This document shows positions 10,800 through 23,300 of a stretch of DNA of 64,000 bases, one piece after another. Made by a program: the position numbers and the translations under genes. The number at the start of each line of letters is the position of its first letter. The stretch's first letter is position 1. The notes beneath the pieces are model-generated. The model was not told the DNA's origin. It saw nothing but the letters and a program-made list of their open reading frames with translations, and searched no databases. Origin of the DNA: Wurfbainia villosa (taxonomy: Eukaryota > Streptophyta > Magnoliopsida > Zingiberales > Zingiberaceae); NCBI GenBank assembly GCA_025175895.1, contig CM046003.1, positions 94,811,172 through 94,875,171 of the forward strand. Reading direction: 5' to 3'.

Positions 10800-11537
10800 T
10801 CTAAGGAATTGGGAAAGAAGCCGAAATTTATAGATACTTTCGTTCGCACTTTCCAAAAAAAAGATAAGACTTGGAGTGGAGATAGAGCTAGAGCAATTAA
10901 GGTTTGAATTTATCTTTAAACTTACTTTATAACTTTAATTCTGTTAGTTATGTATATGCTCTGATTAAAATTTTAATTTTGTATAGGAGAGATATGATCA
11001 GTTATCCTCATCACAGAGAATTTTAGGAGATGACGGTGATAATGAGGGATCTGAGCCATCTGTTAGTAATAATTTGGATTTATGGCTTGAGGCGAGTGGA
11101 GGAGCAAAAGGGGGAAGGATATTAGGTATGAGTTTTCTGAGCAGAATTCATAATGTTCCTCGTAGATCTCTTTCTTCTACTCCACTAGAAGTAGCATCAC
11201 AGATACATAACTTAACTGAGGAGGTTAGCAATTTGAAGGGCATAATATTTGAAAGAGATCAGCAAATTTTAGAAATACAACAACAAAACTCACAAAAGGA
11301 TCAAGAAATGATAGAAATGCGACGACAACAAGCTTTTCTTATGCGACAGTTTCAGCAATTTAGTTCCGATCCAAGTCATATTTCTCCTAGTAATGAGGAT
11401 GATGGTGGCGATGATGATGATATTGTATGCATGTTTGTAATTAGTATTTTTAAAATTTGTTAGTTTATTGAGTTTGTTAATCCTTCATTTTTTTAATTTT
11501 TGATTAATACTTTTTATTTTGCTTTAAACAGGATTGA
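10800..11537 (+). CDS. CACTA TnpA-like protein (Ptta/En/Spm type), 5' end not defined
   Basis: Exons are 10800-10901 (34 codons), 10987-11424 (146 codons) and 11532-11537 (Asp then TGA), all phase 0 with GT/AG borders. Domains in order: KPKFIDTFVRTFQKKDKTWSGDRAR, separated by an intron from ERYDQLSSS; then LDLWLEASGGAKGGRILGM, a typical signature of plant Ptta/En/Spm proteins; then a long coiled-coil-prone glutamine/glutamate-rich stretch (about residues 80-150) and an acidic tail. In En/Spm, TnpA binds the subterminal repeats and helps transposition. No stop interrupts these exons. A start codon is not evident: the upstream exon is the captured Sec14-like piece, which ends in a stop, so the true first exon is unknown. 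Confidence 0.75.
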
Positions 11538-12013
11538 TGAAGTCAAGAATGATGTCGGTTGAAAATGCACATCTGAGTAAGTCTTTGCATATTTATTTTT
11601 GTGTTAGTTGATAGTTTTTTTTTTAATGTATGATACTTTTTGTTTGTTTATTTTCTAATGCAGGTAGAAGAATGACGACCGTTGCTTAGCAGATGATCTT
11701 TTATTTTTTCTTTCGCACGTGTTGAGATATTTTGAGTGGAGATTGTTATTTGGATATCAGAACTATGTAGATGTTTGGAATGTTGTAGGATATAACTTTA
11801 TTGTTTGGAATGTTGTATTGTTCTTAACTTATTGTGTTAGTTTGTATTTATTTGGATATGGAATATTTTTGGATATTATTGAATGTTATTTTTGTTTTGT
11901 ATATTTTGTTGTATTGAATGTGTGTGTGTTTTGTTTGTATTAAACAAGTTGTGTGAAATTTGTATATACGATAAAATATCGAAACGGATGGAACTTGCTA
12001 AAATTTTTTTTAT
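11538..12013 (+). other. 3' untranslated and spacer region of the TnpA-like gene
   Basis: T/G-rich sequence with further GT..AG-like borders near 11577 and 11664. The 74-codon frame at 11719-11943 is a hydrophobic composition artefact (Phe, Tyr, Val, Cys) and is not proposed as a gene. Confidence 0.5.
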
Positions 12014-12668
12014 TTAGCGACAAATTTAGCGACAAAAATACAAATTCGTTGCTAAATTTTGGGACTTATGCGACGAATTCTGCGACGAATTTTTTTTTCG
12101 TCGCAAATTAGCGACGAATTTAGCGACGAAAATAACCTGCGACAAATTCTGCGACGAATTCATTTTTCGTAGCAAAATATGGTTTTTTGCGACGAATTTT
12201 GCGACGAATTCAGCGATGAATTTTGCGACGAATTTGTATTTTGTCGCAAATTTAGCAACGAAACCCTGATTTCGTCGCAAATTTTCTGCGAGGAATTTAT
12301 TTTTTCGTCATAAAGTTTTATGACGAATTTATTTTTTTGTCGCGAAAATTAGCAACGAAAATACTTAATTCGTCGCAAAATTTTGCGACGAATTTTTATT
12401 TCGTCGCAGATTTGCGACAAAACAAAAATTCAATGCAAATTTTTGCGACAAAAGTTGCGACGAAATTTTGAATTCGTCGCAACGTTTGCAACGAAATTAG
12501 CGACGAAAATTTAAATTCGTCGCTAATTTTTGTCGCTAAAATTCGTCACAAGAATTCGTCGCTATTTTTGTCGCTAATATTTGCGACGCTTTATCCGCAA
12601 CGAAAATATTTTTGTCGCTAAATTCGTCGCTAATTTATTTTGCAACGAATTTTTTTTTTAAATTCGTC
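12014..12668. repeat. CACTA right subterminal repeats
   Basis: More than 30 copies of the TTCGTCGC / GCGACGAA word in both orientations, mirroring the left end. Likely TnpA-binding array by analogy with En/Spm. Confidence 0.8.
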
Positions 12669-12696
12669 GCTAATGGCTATATTTTTTGTAGTGTCA

Positions 12697-13140
12697 ATAG
12701 TTTCAAGAAAAAGATTGTTAACTGAGATTCTACTATTTTAAAAGGAGAATTCATTCATATGAGATGTGTAGCTCATATAATCAACTTGATTGTTGTTGAT
12801 GGCTTGAAAGATATAAATTCATCTATGACGAGCGTTAGAAATGCTATTAAATATATTAAACAATCTCCCTCTAGATTAAGCAAGTTCCAAGAATGTGTAG
12901 AAATGAAAAAAAATTGAAAGCAAGAAATCATTGTGTTTGGATGTGCTAACTAGATGGAATTCAACTTATTTGATGTTGAGTGTAGTTGAAAAATTTGAAA
13001 GAGCTTTTGATAGGTTTGATGAACAAGACCCATGCTTTAGAATATATCTTCAATATAATGAATGGGATGTTAATAGGAATGAAAATGGAGATGTGATACT
13101 TGAATCAGATGGCCAAGCATAAGCAGAATTACATACTTTT
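12697..13140 (+). pseudogene. hAT1 transposase, middle part
   Basis: Reading resumes after the CACTA element: SFKKKIVN, a stop, then MRCVAHIINLIVVDGLKD (the conserved RC-AH-NL block of hAT cores), SVRNAIKYIKQSPSR, and CLDVLTRWNSTYLML, the highly conserved TRWNSTY signature. The frame breaks near 12913 and ends at a TAA near 13120. The gypsy element starts at 13146 immediately after GATGG, and the gene continues at 27738. Confidence 0.88.
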
Positions 13141-13145
13141 GATGG

Positions 13146-14451
13146 TGTCACGCCCCGAGAGCATGCCGAACCGAAAATCAAACGGACAGCATCTCCCCTG
13201 TACGTGGCAACATTTCGGGTTAATACAAGGCCCGTAGGCCCACAATAACAATAATATATATGTATGAAAACAAAAACTACACAAGACACAGCGGAAACAA
13301 ACCACAACAATACAACAATCCCACACATGCATACCGGTATGACTAACACACCACAACAACACGAAATCTCGATAAGATCTGAATATACAATATATACATC
13401 ATGAAAACTCCAAAATACAATGCACAACGGATAGCAGACCCAAAACAAAACACGGGAGCCTCGTGAGATGAGATGACGTCAGCCGGCGGTGCTCCAAGCT
13501 GTCACGAAGTCTTCTACCATTACAGGCGACAAAACCGTGGTCCGCGGGGTGGTGAGTAAAACTTAGCAGGTAATAGAAAACATGTATATATGTAATATCA
13601 CATGTATTTCGACAACATAATCTAGATGTACAACATGTATATCAGCATAGTATATAAATACAAGCATATACCGTCTAACTGAAATGAATAACATAAAATG
13701 CGACATACGAGTCACTACGCTACTCTGATCCAACGAACATATATCCAACATATATATAACAGAAGAGTAATACCAACACATAATCTACTCATGCTACAAG
13801 GCCAAGGTATCTATGGTCTATCCAACCCCATACCAATATCCGAATCAGAGTATAACATATGCAAGAAACATGCATGAATATGATGTCTGATCAAATGCAA
13901 AGAAACATAATACAATCAAATGCAACATCACAATAAGCATATATATATAAACTGTATCTATATATGTATACTAATCACAATCATCCATATATATATATAT
14001 ACATGCATATATGTATATATATGGCAATATGCAAAAATGCCATCAGTCGGCAATGCAGCATGCATGGTCATGTCGGCTCACCCTAAAGCTACCACGACCC
14101 CAGTGTGGCCTCGGTGGCTCGAGCATGACAACTGTCCCAACTCAACACCAATCACTACTCTCGAGTGGCCGAGTGGGCAGTTGATCGAGTAGCATATAAG
14201 CGTAAAGAGCAAGCTACACGATGGGGGTCCCTGCTGTTGACCACTCCGACAGTCACTACCCATGAGTGGTCGAGTGCCACACACGCAGGACTACGACACG
14301 CAAATCCAACTACCACCATCTATAGTGGTAGAGTGCGGCACCACAATGCTCTGCCCTCACACGGGTGACTCCTCCTATGAGTAACCGTGGAGGCAGGATG
14401 ATTGGCGACCCTCTCAACCACAAGGGAGACCTCGTCGCCAGCGTGCATGTA
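13146..14451 (-). repeat. Element B 3' LTR, first part (before the nested insertion)
   Basis: Matches 24434-25746 closely, with small clustered differences near 13510-13540 and 13705-13740. Contains an AT microsatellite-like run near 13985-14020 and a series of short palindromes carrying GAGTG tails (14100-14340). Open frames here are repeat shadows. Confidence 0.85.
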
Positions 14452-17400
14452 TGTAAAATACCACAAAAAAAAAAAATTAAATTATATAATGCTTGTTAAT
14501 TAGGAAAATACCATATGGATTTTCCCTAGAATTTTAGAAATTTTCCTGGACTTAAATGGAAATTTCTATAGCTATTACGGGGGAAAGATTTAATAGGCTT
14601 CGGAAAAGCCTGTTTGGGTCATCTGGGTACGAGAGCTTAATAAGGTTTAATTGACTTAAGTTTAATTGTAAAAACTCTAAGGTCAATGGATTGATCAGTG
14701 CCGGATCCAATTATTTTTCCCTAAACCTGACCTGGTATTTTCTTACCCGATCCGCTTCCTTCTCATTAACGCCCAACCCTTACTATTTCCGTTCTCCCGT
14801 TTCTCACTGCGGCTTTTATTTCCGAGCATTTTCAACTTCTCACCAACCCGACTTCCCCACGCAATCTCTCTTCTTCCGCGCCTCCACCGCTCGTCGGTCT
14901 TCCCCCTCCTCGCGGCAAGTAGCAGCGACTGGACCGCTTGATGACCTCCGCCGCAGACGAGCGGGAGCAGAGAGTGAGCAAGTGGCATGGGGAGCTTGAA
15001 TCGCGGCGGCGACGGTGTCTTTGCCGATCTAGGATCTCTCTCGGGGAGCGGATGGTGGTCTAGCGATGGTCGGACGGCGATATAGCGCAGGCCGTGGTGG
15101 GCGAATTCACTGCCGGTGGTTCCAGCGTGAGCTAGGGTAGTGCGTCGAGGGTGTTGATTTCGCCGATGAGAAGAGCCGTCGGTTGGGGTTCTTACTGTCG
15201 ATCAGCACCGGAGTTAGGGCACCGGAGATCTTGGCAGGCGAATAGGGCAGGTGAGCTTGGATCTCTCCATCAGTAGGTTTCTTTTCCCTATCTACGATGA
15301 GTTGCATCTCCGACCAATTTCGTTCGTTAACTGGATATTGAATTGGGCAGGTGTTGAGTTCGCCGGTGAATAGGGGATCGCCGCCGGAATTGGGTTGGAT
15401 TTGGGCAGGAGGTGGGTCGGCAAACAGGGGATAGTGAAAGGTTGGCTGCCGGTTGTTAGGGACTTGGCTGCCGACGAGGTTCAACATTTGGTGAGGAAGA
15501 GAAACTTTCTTTGTTTGTTCTGTGAATTTCTTACGATAAAGATGGCATGTGGTGATGACTGTATGGTGGGCAATGGTTTCCGGTGAACAGGGGTAGCGGG
15601 AATAATTGTCGGTTCCGTGGAGTTGCTGCCGGTGAGGATTTAATTGACGGTGGAGCTTCAATGGTTGGTAAGCACAATCCCCCTCCATTTTTAATTGTGT
15701 TCTGTCAGTTCAGTGCAATCTGTTGGATTGGGGTTCTTAATATCGAATTACTGCTGGGTTCATCTCATCGCATTCTGATAGGATTTGATTTATCGATTCA
15801 CGTAGCAAATGAGCTTGAGTTGACCTTGTTCAGCGTGATTGAGCGTTCTAGTGGGTAGCGAGTATCTCTGATTTTGTGCTCTTTGTTGGCATGGATAACG
15901 TAGTAGCTAATCGTATTATTGTTGTATGCTTTCACTGAACGATAATTGATGATATTTGCAGGACGTGGATACGAGACTGGTCCGTGGACGTGAGGACTCT
16001 ATTACCACGCGCATTGTGCAGTGAGGTAATTTCCCTGCCTGTAGATGTAATGATTTCCAGATTTAGATATAGATATGAACATGTTAGGTGTTCATATTAC
16101 CTTGATCATGCTCTGTTTATCGTATGCTTGAACTTACCGTTGATATATATGTGTGCTCGATTATTGATAATGCATATTCCCTAGCATGATCTAGAACTTA
16201 CAGATGTGATGTATGTAGGTCGAACGATTTAGTAGGGTGTAGATGTTAGAGTACGAAGGATGACCTAAATTGTAAATTTGGCAAAAAGATCCTCTGTGGA
16301 TAAGTATGACCCTAGAAGTAGGACTTATTCCATACTTGTATGTGACACATTTATTCACCAACCACGGGTTGTGTGAATGGTCATGTGAGGCGTGGACAGT
16401 GTGTCGCTACGGACCGATGGTCCTAGCTTGTCATGATCTGATGAGTGACTCTCTCTGGGGTAGAGTGTCTTGATCAATGGGTGTGACTCTTGGTTGGACA
16501 GAGAGTCTAGGGTAGATGTTCGTATGTGAGACAAGACTCATTTCATTACATGCATCTTCGACATCGTCTCCCCTTGGGGTTGAGAGAGTCGTCAATATCC
16601 TCGCCTCCCAGGTTACTTCCAGAGGAGTAACTGGTGTGAGGGCATAGCATTTGTTGTGCCGCACTCTACCATTATTGACGATGGTAGTTGGAGTTGCGTG
16701 CAGTTGTCCTGGGTGCGTGGTACTCGACCACTCATTAGTAGTGTTAGTCGGAGTGACCAGTAGCAGGGACCCCCGTTGCGTAGCGAGCTACTTACGATCA
16801 TATGCTACTGGATCATACTACCCAACTCGGTCACTCGAGAGTGGTGGCGGCTGGAGTCGGGATAGTTGTCATGTCGTGCCACCTAGGCCACACTGGGGTC
16901 GTGGTAGCGAGTAGGGGTGAGCAGATATGACCATGCATGTTGCATTGCCGTATCATGCGGTGTTTTGCATATGATTATATATATATATACATACCTGCTT
17001 GTATATATATATATATGGACGATGGTGATTAGTATACATATAGATACAGTCTATATGTATACTCACTTTGATGATGCATTTGTATGTACTATGCTTATTG
17101 CATTTGTTTGTACATATTCATACATGCTATTGCATATTCCTGTATGGTAGTAGGTTGATACTTGTATACCTATCGGATATTCACAGTGATACTCTTGACT
17201 CAGGTTAGGGTATTGTGTTAGTACTATACTTTTATACCCTATGATGTGATTATATGCCCAGGTTGGATCAGGATAGGGTAGTGATCGCTGTGTATGTCAA
17301 AGATCGTTGATGTTCAGTTTATTTAGTATATGCATGCATATCTATTGTTATGCTGATGTATACTTGTTGTATGAGTAGATTAAACTGTTGAATGACATGT

Positions 17401-17888
17401 AATATCGATACATATATTTACATGTTTTCTCTGATTACCTGCTGAGTTTTACTCACCACCTCCGACCCTGGGTTTTTCTGTCGCCCAGGTAATAGGTAGA
17501 CGCCTTTGTGATGACTTGGAGCTGCGCCGACCGATCCATCCCATCTCCATTTTCCGAGTCTCCCGAAGAGTTCATTTTTTGGTTATGTCTTGGACTTTGA
17601 TATGTATGGACTTGTTGTTGTTATGGATTTTGTCGTGATGTCGTGGACTCTATTTGTGTAGTCGTTTTATTTACGGTTTTATGGTTGTGGATTTGTCAGG
17701 TGGTGTACACCTGTATGTTTTTGGTATGTATGTTGTGGGTATGTGCTCTTTATTTCCGGTGCTGTTATTATGATATATTATGTTGTTGTTGTGGGCCTAC
17801 GGGCCTTGTATTAACCCGAAATGTTGCCACGTACAGGGGAGATGCCGTCCGTTTGATTTTCGGCTCGGCATGCTCTCGGGGCGTGACA
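14452..17888 (+). repeat. LTR of insertion C
   Basis: About 3.4 kb, homologous along its length to the reverse complement of the element B LTRs but clearly more diverged from them than they are from each other. It includes a GC-richer segment (14730-15700) and an AT run near 16977-17015. Frames in it are not proposed as genes. Confidence 0.75.
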
Positions 17889-18413
17889 ACTTTACAGGAT
17901 CACTTGGTTACCAGGATTCATAAACTTTAGTACTTAGCCTGGAGGTCTAGAGTTCGAATCCTGGGGAAGGCAAAAACCCACTTCCAGGGGTGGGAAGTCC
18001 AGGTGAGTAACGACGGACCAACAGGGGCGACGGTCATCGACCAATAGGGGTCGCCGAATTCCGCCAATAGGGGCCCGGTCGTTACAATAAAAAGGCGCCT
18101 TTTATGTGATCGAGCCTGTTGGAATGACTATTGTCGCCATCGATCGTCGCGCTGTCTTCGCTGACTTCACACGAAGTAGGTTTTGCCTTCCCGAGATTCG
18201 AACTCTAGACCTCCAGGTTAAGTACTAAAGTTTATGAATCCTGGTAACCAAGTGATCCACTTAACCTGGAGGTCTAGAGTTCGAATCTTGGGGAAGGCAA
18301 AAACCCACTTCCAGGGGTGGGAAGTCCAGGTGAGTAACGACGGGCCAACAGGGGCGACGATCGTTGACCAATAGGGGTCACCGAATTCCGCCAATAGGGG
18401 CCCGGTCGTTACA
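17889..18413. repeat. Cluster of three tRNA-like SINE-type copies, one inverted
   Basis: Two direct copies (about 17893-18086 and 18250-18413) share a head, GGTCTAGAGTTCGAATC, and a body ending GGGGCCCGGTCGTTACAAT. A third, inverted head lies between them (about 18174-18258). Each head contains a polymerase III B-box-like GTTCGAATCC or GTTCGAATCT (17952-17961, 18279-18288, and reversed at 18193-18203). The leading ATCACTTGGTTACCAGG could correspond to a weak A box. Classification as SINE is an inference. Confidence 0.55.
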
Positions 18414-18418
18414 ATGTA

Positions 18419-20399
18419 AATGCATGAATGCAATGTCTCACATACAGACATCCACCATAGACTCTCTATTCTACATAGAATCATACTAACCAGATCACGC
18501 ACTCTCTATCCTACAGAGAGTCGTACTCAACTGATCATAATACTCTCTATCCTGTAGAGAGTCATACCAATCTACTCACGACTCTCTCCTCGTAGAGTCG
18601 TGACTCAATCGATGGACACACTCTCTATCCTGTAGAGAGTCGTACTCATCTGATTATAACAAGCTAGGACCACCGGTCCGTAGCGATACCCTAAGTATCA
18701 TTCCTCTGACCATTTACACAATATATGTTCGGTGGTAACATACCACCTAAGGGTACAAGGACTAACCCTAGGTTAAAGACATTATCTACCTACGAATGAC
18801 ATTTTTGTCCAATGTACAATCAGGTTGTCATCCGGACTTTACTATTTGCACTTAACTTAAAAAAATTCTAAGTTACTTACATCACCTATATGTATAACTC
18901 CTAATCATGATAAAATAAACATGATATCAGCAATGGAGTTAATAGCCACGGTAAAAGATCAAGCATACAAAAATAAGAGCAGGGTCAAGGTAATATGAAC
19001 ACCTAACATGCTCATATCTATAACTAAATCTGAATGCAATACATCTACCCGGACCAGGTAGGAAATTACCCACCTGCTTTGTAGACACCAATCGTCTTCA
19101 CGTCCGTGAGTGTCTCGAACCAAAATCCTCACATAGAATCCACAAGTAATTCTTCACACCCTTCCTCCCTTGGATCTGTCGATCGGAGCATTCAAATTGC
19201 CATGAACTACAACTGTGTCGTGCTTCCTGATCACAATGGCAATTCCGAGTCCTCGCTATAGAGCTTGTTCATAGCTGGTGTTGTTGTTCATGACCAATGC
19301 AGCTCCCTACAGTGAAGATCTAACCCAAATCAGGTAGTCGTGGCTACCAGCAACGATCGCCAGTGATGCAGGCACAACAATGATCCACTAGTTGCTTGTG
19401 TTCTTCCCAGCCACGACGAACGCACCATTTTCGCTGCACGACCCTGGCAGTTCTTGAGATCTAACCGAGGCAGCGCTTGAGATCTGACGAGTAAGCTTCG
19501 AGGTGGATCTCCAAATCAGAATCGAAGAGGAAACTTGAGGGATTGAAGATAGCGCACCGAAACAAGGAAGAAGCCGGCGAGGATCGCAATCGGTGACATG
19601 GGGGGTGATCTGCTCGATCGAGAAAAAAAATAGAGGAAATCAACGACTCCATCACAAAAACCGGACTCGCGGCGGCAGCGGTGACTTGGGGCGCCGGCGA
19701 TCGAAGAGGAGCTCGTGAAAAGGACCAAGTTAGGCGGCTGTCGCTGGTGCTAGCAGCGTCCAACCGCGAGATCGGGAGAAATAGGGCAACCAATGAGGAT
19801 AAATGGCCGATCGGAAGAAGAAATACAGAGACATCACGGCGGTCGGCGCTGTCTATCCGGCGACAGAGATGAGGGAAACGCACAGTGGACGTGGGCTATG
19901 GCGATGGGGCAGCAGTAGATCTCTCGCGGTGGTGGCGAGTGGAGCGGCGACGACACTCGCTGTTGTTGGATCAGAGGAAAAAGGAAGCCGACGACGGTGA
20001 GGTGGATGATGGCAGAGATTGGCCGGAAGGTGGAAGAGAGCATGGCGGAAGGGCACTGTGGCGAGGATGAGAAAGAGGGAAAAGGAGTGTCGGGGAAGAA
20101 GAGGAGAAGCGGCGGAGAAACGCCTGAGCGGAGTAAAACCGCGTGTGGATTTTTGGTTTGGCATTACGAAGGGGAAAACGGATCGGGTAGACCTGTTTAA
20201 CGGGTTGGACTTAAAATGCTGTTTGGGTTCTTACCCTATAGAACCAACCCTAGCTTTAATCAACCCCTATCAATTGAACCCATAACTTCCGTTTAAATCC
20301 AGAAAAACTTCTACAAATTTTTGAAAAATTCTATAAGGTATTTTATCAATTACCGAGGAATATATATTATTATTATTATTTTTTTTCCGGTATTTTACA
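18419..20399 (-). repeat. Element B 3' LTR, second part
   Basis: Continues the LTR after insertion C and ends GGTATTTTACA on the plus strand. It aligns with 25747-27732 except that 19313-19567 here is replaced by an unrelated patch (26643-26895) in the other LTR. Frames at 19461-20285 are GC-rich LTR shadows, present in both LTRs. Confidence 0.85.
18462..18655. repeat. Array of short palindromes in the gypsy LTR (copy 1)
   Basis: About five to six units of roughly 35-40 bases, each with the near-palindrome CTCTCTATCCTGTAGAGAG followed by TCGTACTCA or a variant. The second LTR has the same array at 25792-25985. Confidence 0.8.
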
Positions 20400-23300
20400 T
20401 TCTCCCCACTTATAAAAATTTGGTCCCCAAATTTCGTACTTAACCACCATGAGGAGCACTATCATGCTAATCAACTCAAGTACTTCGAGAAAAGTAAGGC
20501 ACCTAAAGTAACCCTGTGGTGTATAGAGCTCGAATATTATTTTCCAGCTCTCATATAACCTCCTCATCAGTCGGATACTATCATCCAACCTTTACGAGTC
20601 GGATGATTTTCGTCTCACTTCTGTCGCTCCTTGCGACCAAAAATTTGCACCGGAATCTAGGTCGCCTTAGACTGAGGTAGAATCGGAACCCCTAATAACT
20701 CTCATCCGATAATGTGCACCAACTCTGCATCATGTCCTTCACGGGTTCTAGGCAATCCCGTAACGCAATCAATAGTGATATGCTCCCACTTTTATTCCGA
20801 AATGGGAATTTCCTGGAGCAATCTCGCGGGTTTCTAATGTTCAACCTTCACCTACTGGCATACTAAACATCGAGCAGCAAAATCTGCTATAACTCTCTTT
20901 ATACCGTTCCACCAGTATAAACGTTTCAACTCTCGGGACATTTGAGTACCACCAAGGCATATAGCCCATCTCGAATGATGTGCTTTCTGTAGCAACTCCT
21001 CCTTAAACACTGCAACTCCGGAATCCACTATCCTTCTCAGAGATGGGGAATTATCTTCTCAAAAGAGAAGTCTATCAATCATTCAAAATCCACTCTACCA
21101 CACACTCTGTAAGTGCATGGAAGACTATAGCGATCAATCTCCCTTGTTGCAATTGTTGCAACTGTTCGCACTCCAACAACTCCCTTGTAGCTACCCAGTA
21201 GCTTGTTAAATTCAATGAGCACTTCTGCTCCATACAACTACAAATTCAGATAATAACTACTAAAGTCACATCATGTATACGACAGACTATCTCGTAGTTC
21301 CTTAACTGACATAGACATAAGATACACTTCATTCAACTACATCAAATTCGTTCTGATCCCTGAAACGACGCGTCCGCGTACATCATCCTTTTATCCACTC
21401 TGGAAGGATTTACCTAATACTCGTGTAAAAGTTAACCGCCGTCTAAGTCTTGTAAACTGGTTTCACCAGCTTCCGACTAAATGATTTTCATCATCACCTT
21501 TGTCAAACAAATCCGCGGTATAGTAATGCTAAAACATCCTATCCACATATACTGTACTAACTAAACCATGCAAGGCAAACCGCCATCTACGGTGGTCGAG
21601 TGCGCAACTCCAACTACCACAATCGACAGTGGCCAGGTTACGCAACTCCAACAACTACAAAAGGATCCAATCGTGTTCAGGATACACGATTCTCAAATCC
21701 AGTGGCGACTAAATCGTTAATTAGTCTAACAACTTAATCAAAACTCATACAGTTCATACCAAGTATGAAATTGGCGTATCTACACACCTGCATCTCCTTT
21801 ACTCTAAGCTGATGATATATATTAATCATCACATCGACAATGATAATCGTATGACATCATGTCACTACAATATCAGTACTCCAGTCGTAAACCAACCTTA
21901 GAGTATACACAGGTGTCTTTGGCTGATCTAAATAGATCATCTATCCACAACAAGGATATTCTCTTTTAACTACTATCGCATTCCATCATCGATAATCGAT
22001 GCATACTTTCAAAGGTTCATCCCTCTTTTATCAAAGAGTTCTGGATCCTTCTCAAGGAGAAATACTGGGATAGATAAATATCCCCTCCAACATCTCCTAT
22101 AATCGCAACTCACGTTATTCCAATTCTTTTATAGTGTTTAGCAACACTGATACCAACAAAAATATCACTCAATATGTGATCTTCGATACCGAAACTATTC
22201 TCGCAATCATTTTGATCACCTACTCCACTGGCCTATGCAACGGCAAGCCTTGGAGTTCATCCAAAATTACATCTGAATGCTCTCAGATTATATGCACATC
22301 TGAGAGACATATCGTACCATACTTCCAACAATTTGACCATCCATAAGGATATGTCCATAGTAAAAGTATGTATCTCAAAGTCTAAGGGTCTCCCTTGACT
22401 TCTTAATTGTTGGTCCACTTCTCACTAGACGGTAGAGATACCACCGACCCACAAGTCGATGTAAAGGACCCTTCTAATCAACTAAGAATGTTCTAGATAC
22501 AGATACCTGTAACTACAAGCATCTCCCAACATATTAACCTTGAGGGTAAACTAAAGTAATACCCTGAATCATCAATTATCTATCGATCCGATCCAAAGGC
22601 TCCTCGTAGGTCTCGACCTTTCTCCGAAGAGAACCAGATCAGATCCAACAGTTCGCGACAAGGGGTCACATTTCTGCGATGAATGATCCTAGAATTTTTT
22701 CCTAGATCATCCGATCCCATCACTTAATCCTACGAGCTGCAACTGTAGAATACCAAATAGATACGACCTTCGTCGTATACTTTCTCTTCTGTACTAAGCA
22801 AAACATATCTGGAGGTAACTGTTTGTTGTTGTCTGCTGAGTCTTCTACAATGTCTTCTGCTGATGCTGCTTCTGTGTTGATATCTGCTGTAGGGAAGTAT
22901 CAAGAAACTTCAACCACGCCTAAGGTAGTAGGTTGCTGCTGTTGAGATAACTCAATTTTCTGTGCTGATCTCTCCTGTCGAGCTGATACATCATCCTCCC
23001 GGAACACCATTGATAGTCTTCAACTGAGTCTTCAAAGTACACCACCTCCACTGTACTGATTGCTCACAATAGCAACTGATGAATTGATCCAACGGATTAT
23101 CTGACTTTACGTGTCTTCGTGATCTGCACTATATGCTTATAATCCCTTCAGAGTCTTTGTTCTGATTTTTCTGATGTGCATGAGAACATCCTGATGATCT
23201 GCGGTTGGTCTTCTATAATCGAAAAGTAGCTCAAGGCCTATGACCCTGATCTTACTCCTTTAATCCAACAGTCGGAGACTTCTAACTCTATTAAGTTGAC

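Larger units (their letters stand above)
6386..12696 (+). mobile_element. CACTA (En/Spm) DNA transposon inside the hAT transposase
   Basis: The element runs 6389-12693 (6,305 bp). It starts CACTACAAAAAAA and ends TTTTTTGTAGTG, the hallmark CACTA termini. It is flanked by the 3-bp duplication TCA (6386-6388 and 12694-12696). Removing it with one TCA restores a continuous hAT reading. It has long subterminal repeat blocks, an internal tandem repeat region, a GC-rich block, a captured Sec14-like exon and a TnpA-like gene. No TNP2/TnpD transposase is present, so it would depend on another element to move. Confidence 0.92.
14447..18418 (+). mobile_element. Insertion C: inverted gypsy LTR plus SINE-like composite
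   Basis: A second copy of the element B LTR lies in the opposite orientation at 14452-17888 (TGTAAAATACC to GGCGTGACA). It is followed by ACTTTA, which also follows the LTR in element B, and then by about 520 bases of tRNA-like repeat pieces. The whole insertion 14452-18413 is flanked by ATGTA (14447-14451 and 18414-18418). The uninterrupted target reads GCATGTAAATGC at 25743-25754 in the other LTR. There is no second LTR, so it is not a standard intact element. Confidence 0.75.

Noticed and set aside
10608..10901. Idea that the Sec14-like exon is the in-frame first exon of the TnpA-like protein
   Set aside because: The exon ends in TAG at 10745-10747, and the only nearby donor (ATTA-GTTTTTT) is weak and would join the next exon out of frame.
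13050..13448. 132-codon minus frame and the similar one at 24324-24734
   Set aside because: Both lie in the gypsy LTR start, one running out into hAT sequence and the other into the leader; Cys/Val/Phe-rich shadows, not genes.
17889..17990. tRNA gene suggested by the GTTCGAATCC word
   Set aside because: No convincing A box, acceptor stem or anticodon arm could be folded around it; more like a tRNA-derived SINE head.
18462..18655. CRISPR-like array of short palindromic repeats
   Set aside because: Plant nuclear context inside an LTR, with no regular spacer length and no cas genes; it is a transposon-internal tandem repeat.
19461..20285. GC-rich frames on both strands repeated at 26836-27619
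   Set aside because: They fall in the LTR body and occur in both LTRs with frame-level differences; no protein resemblance.
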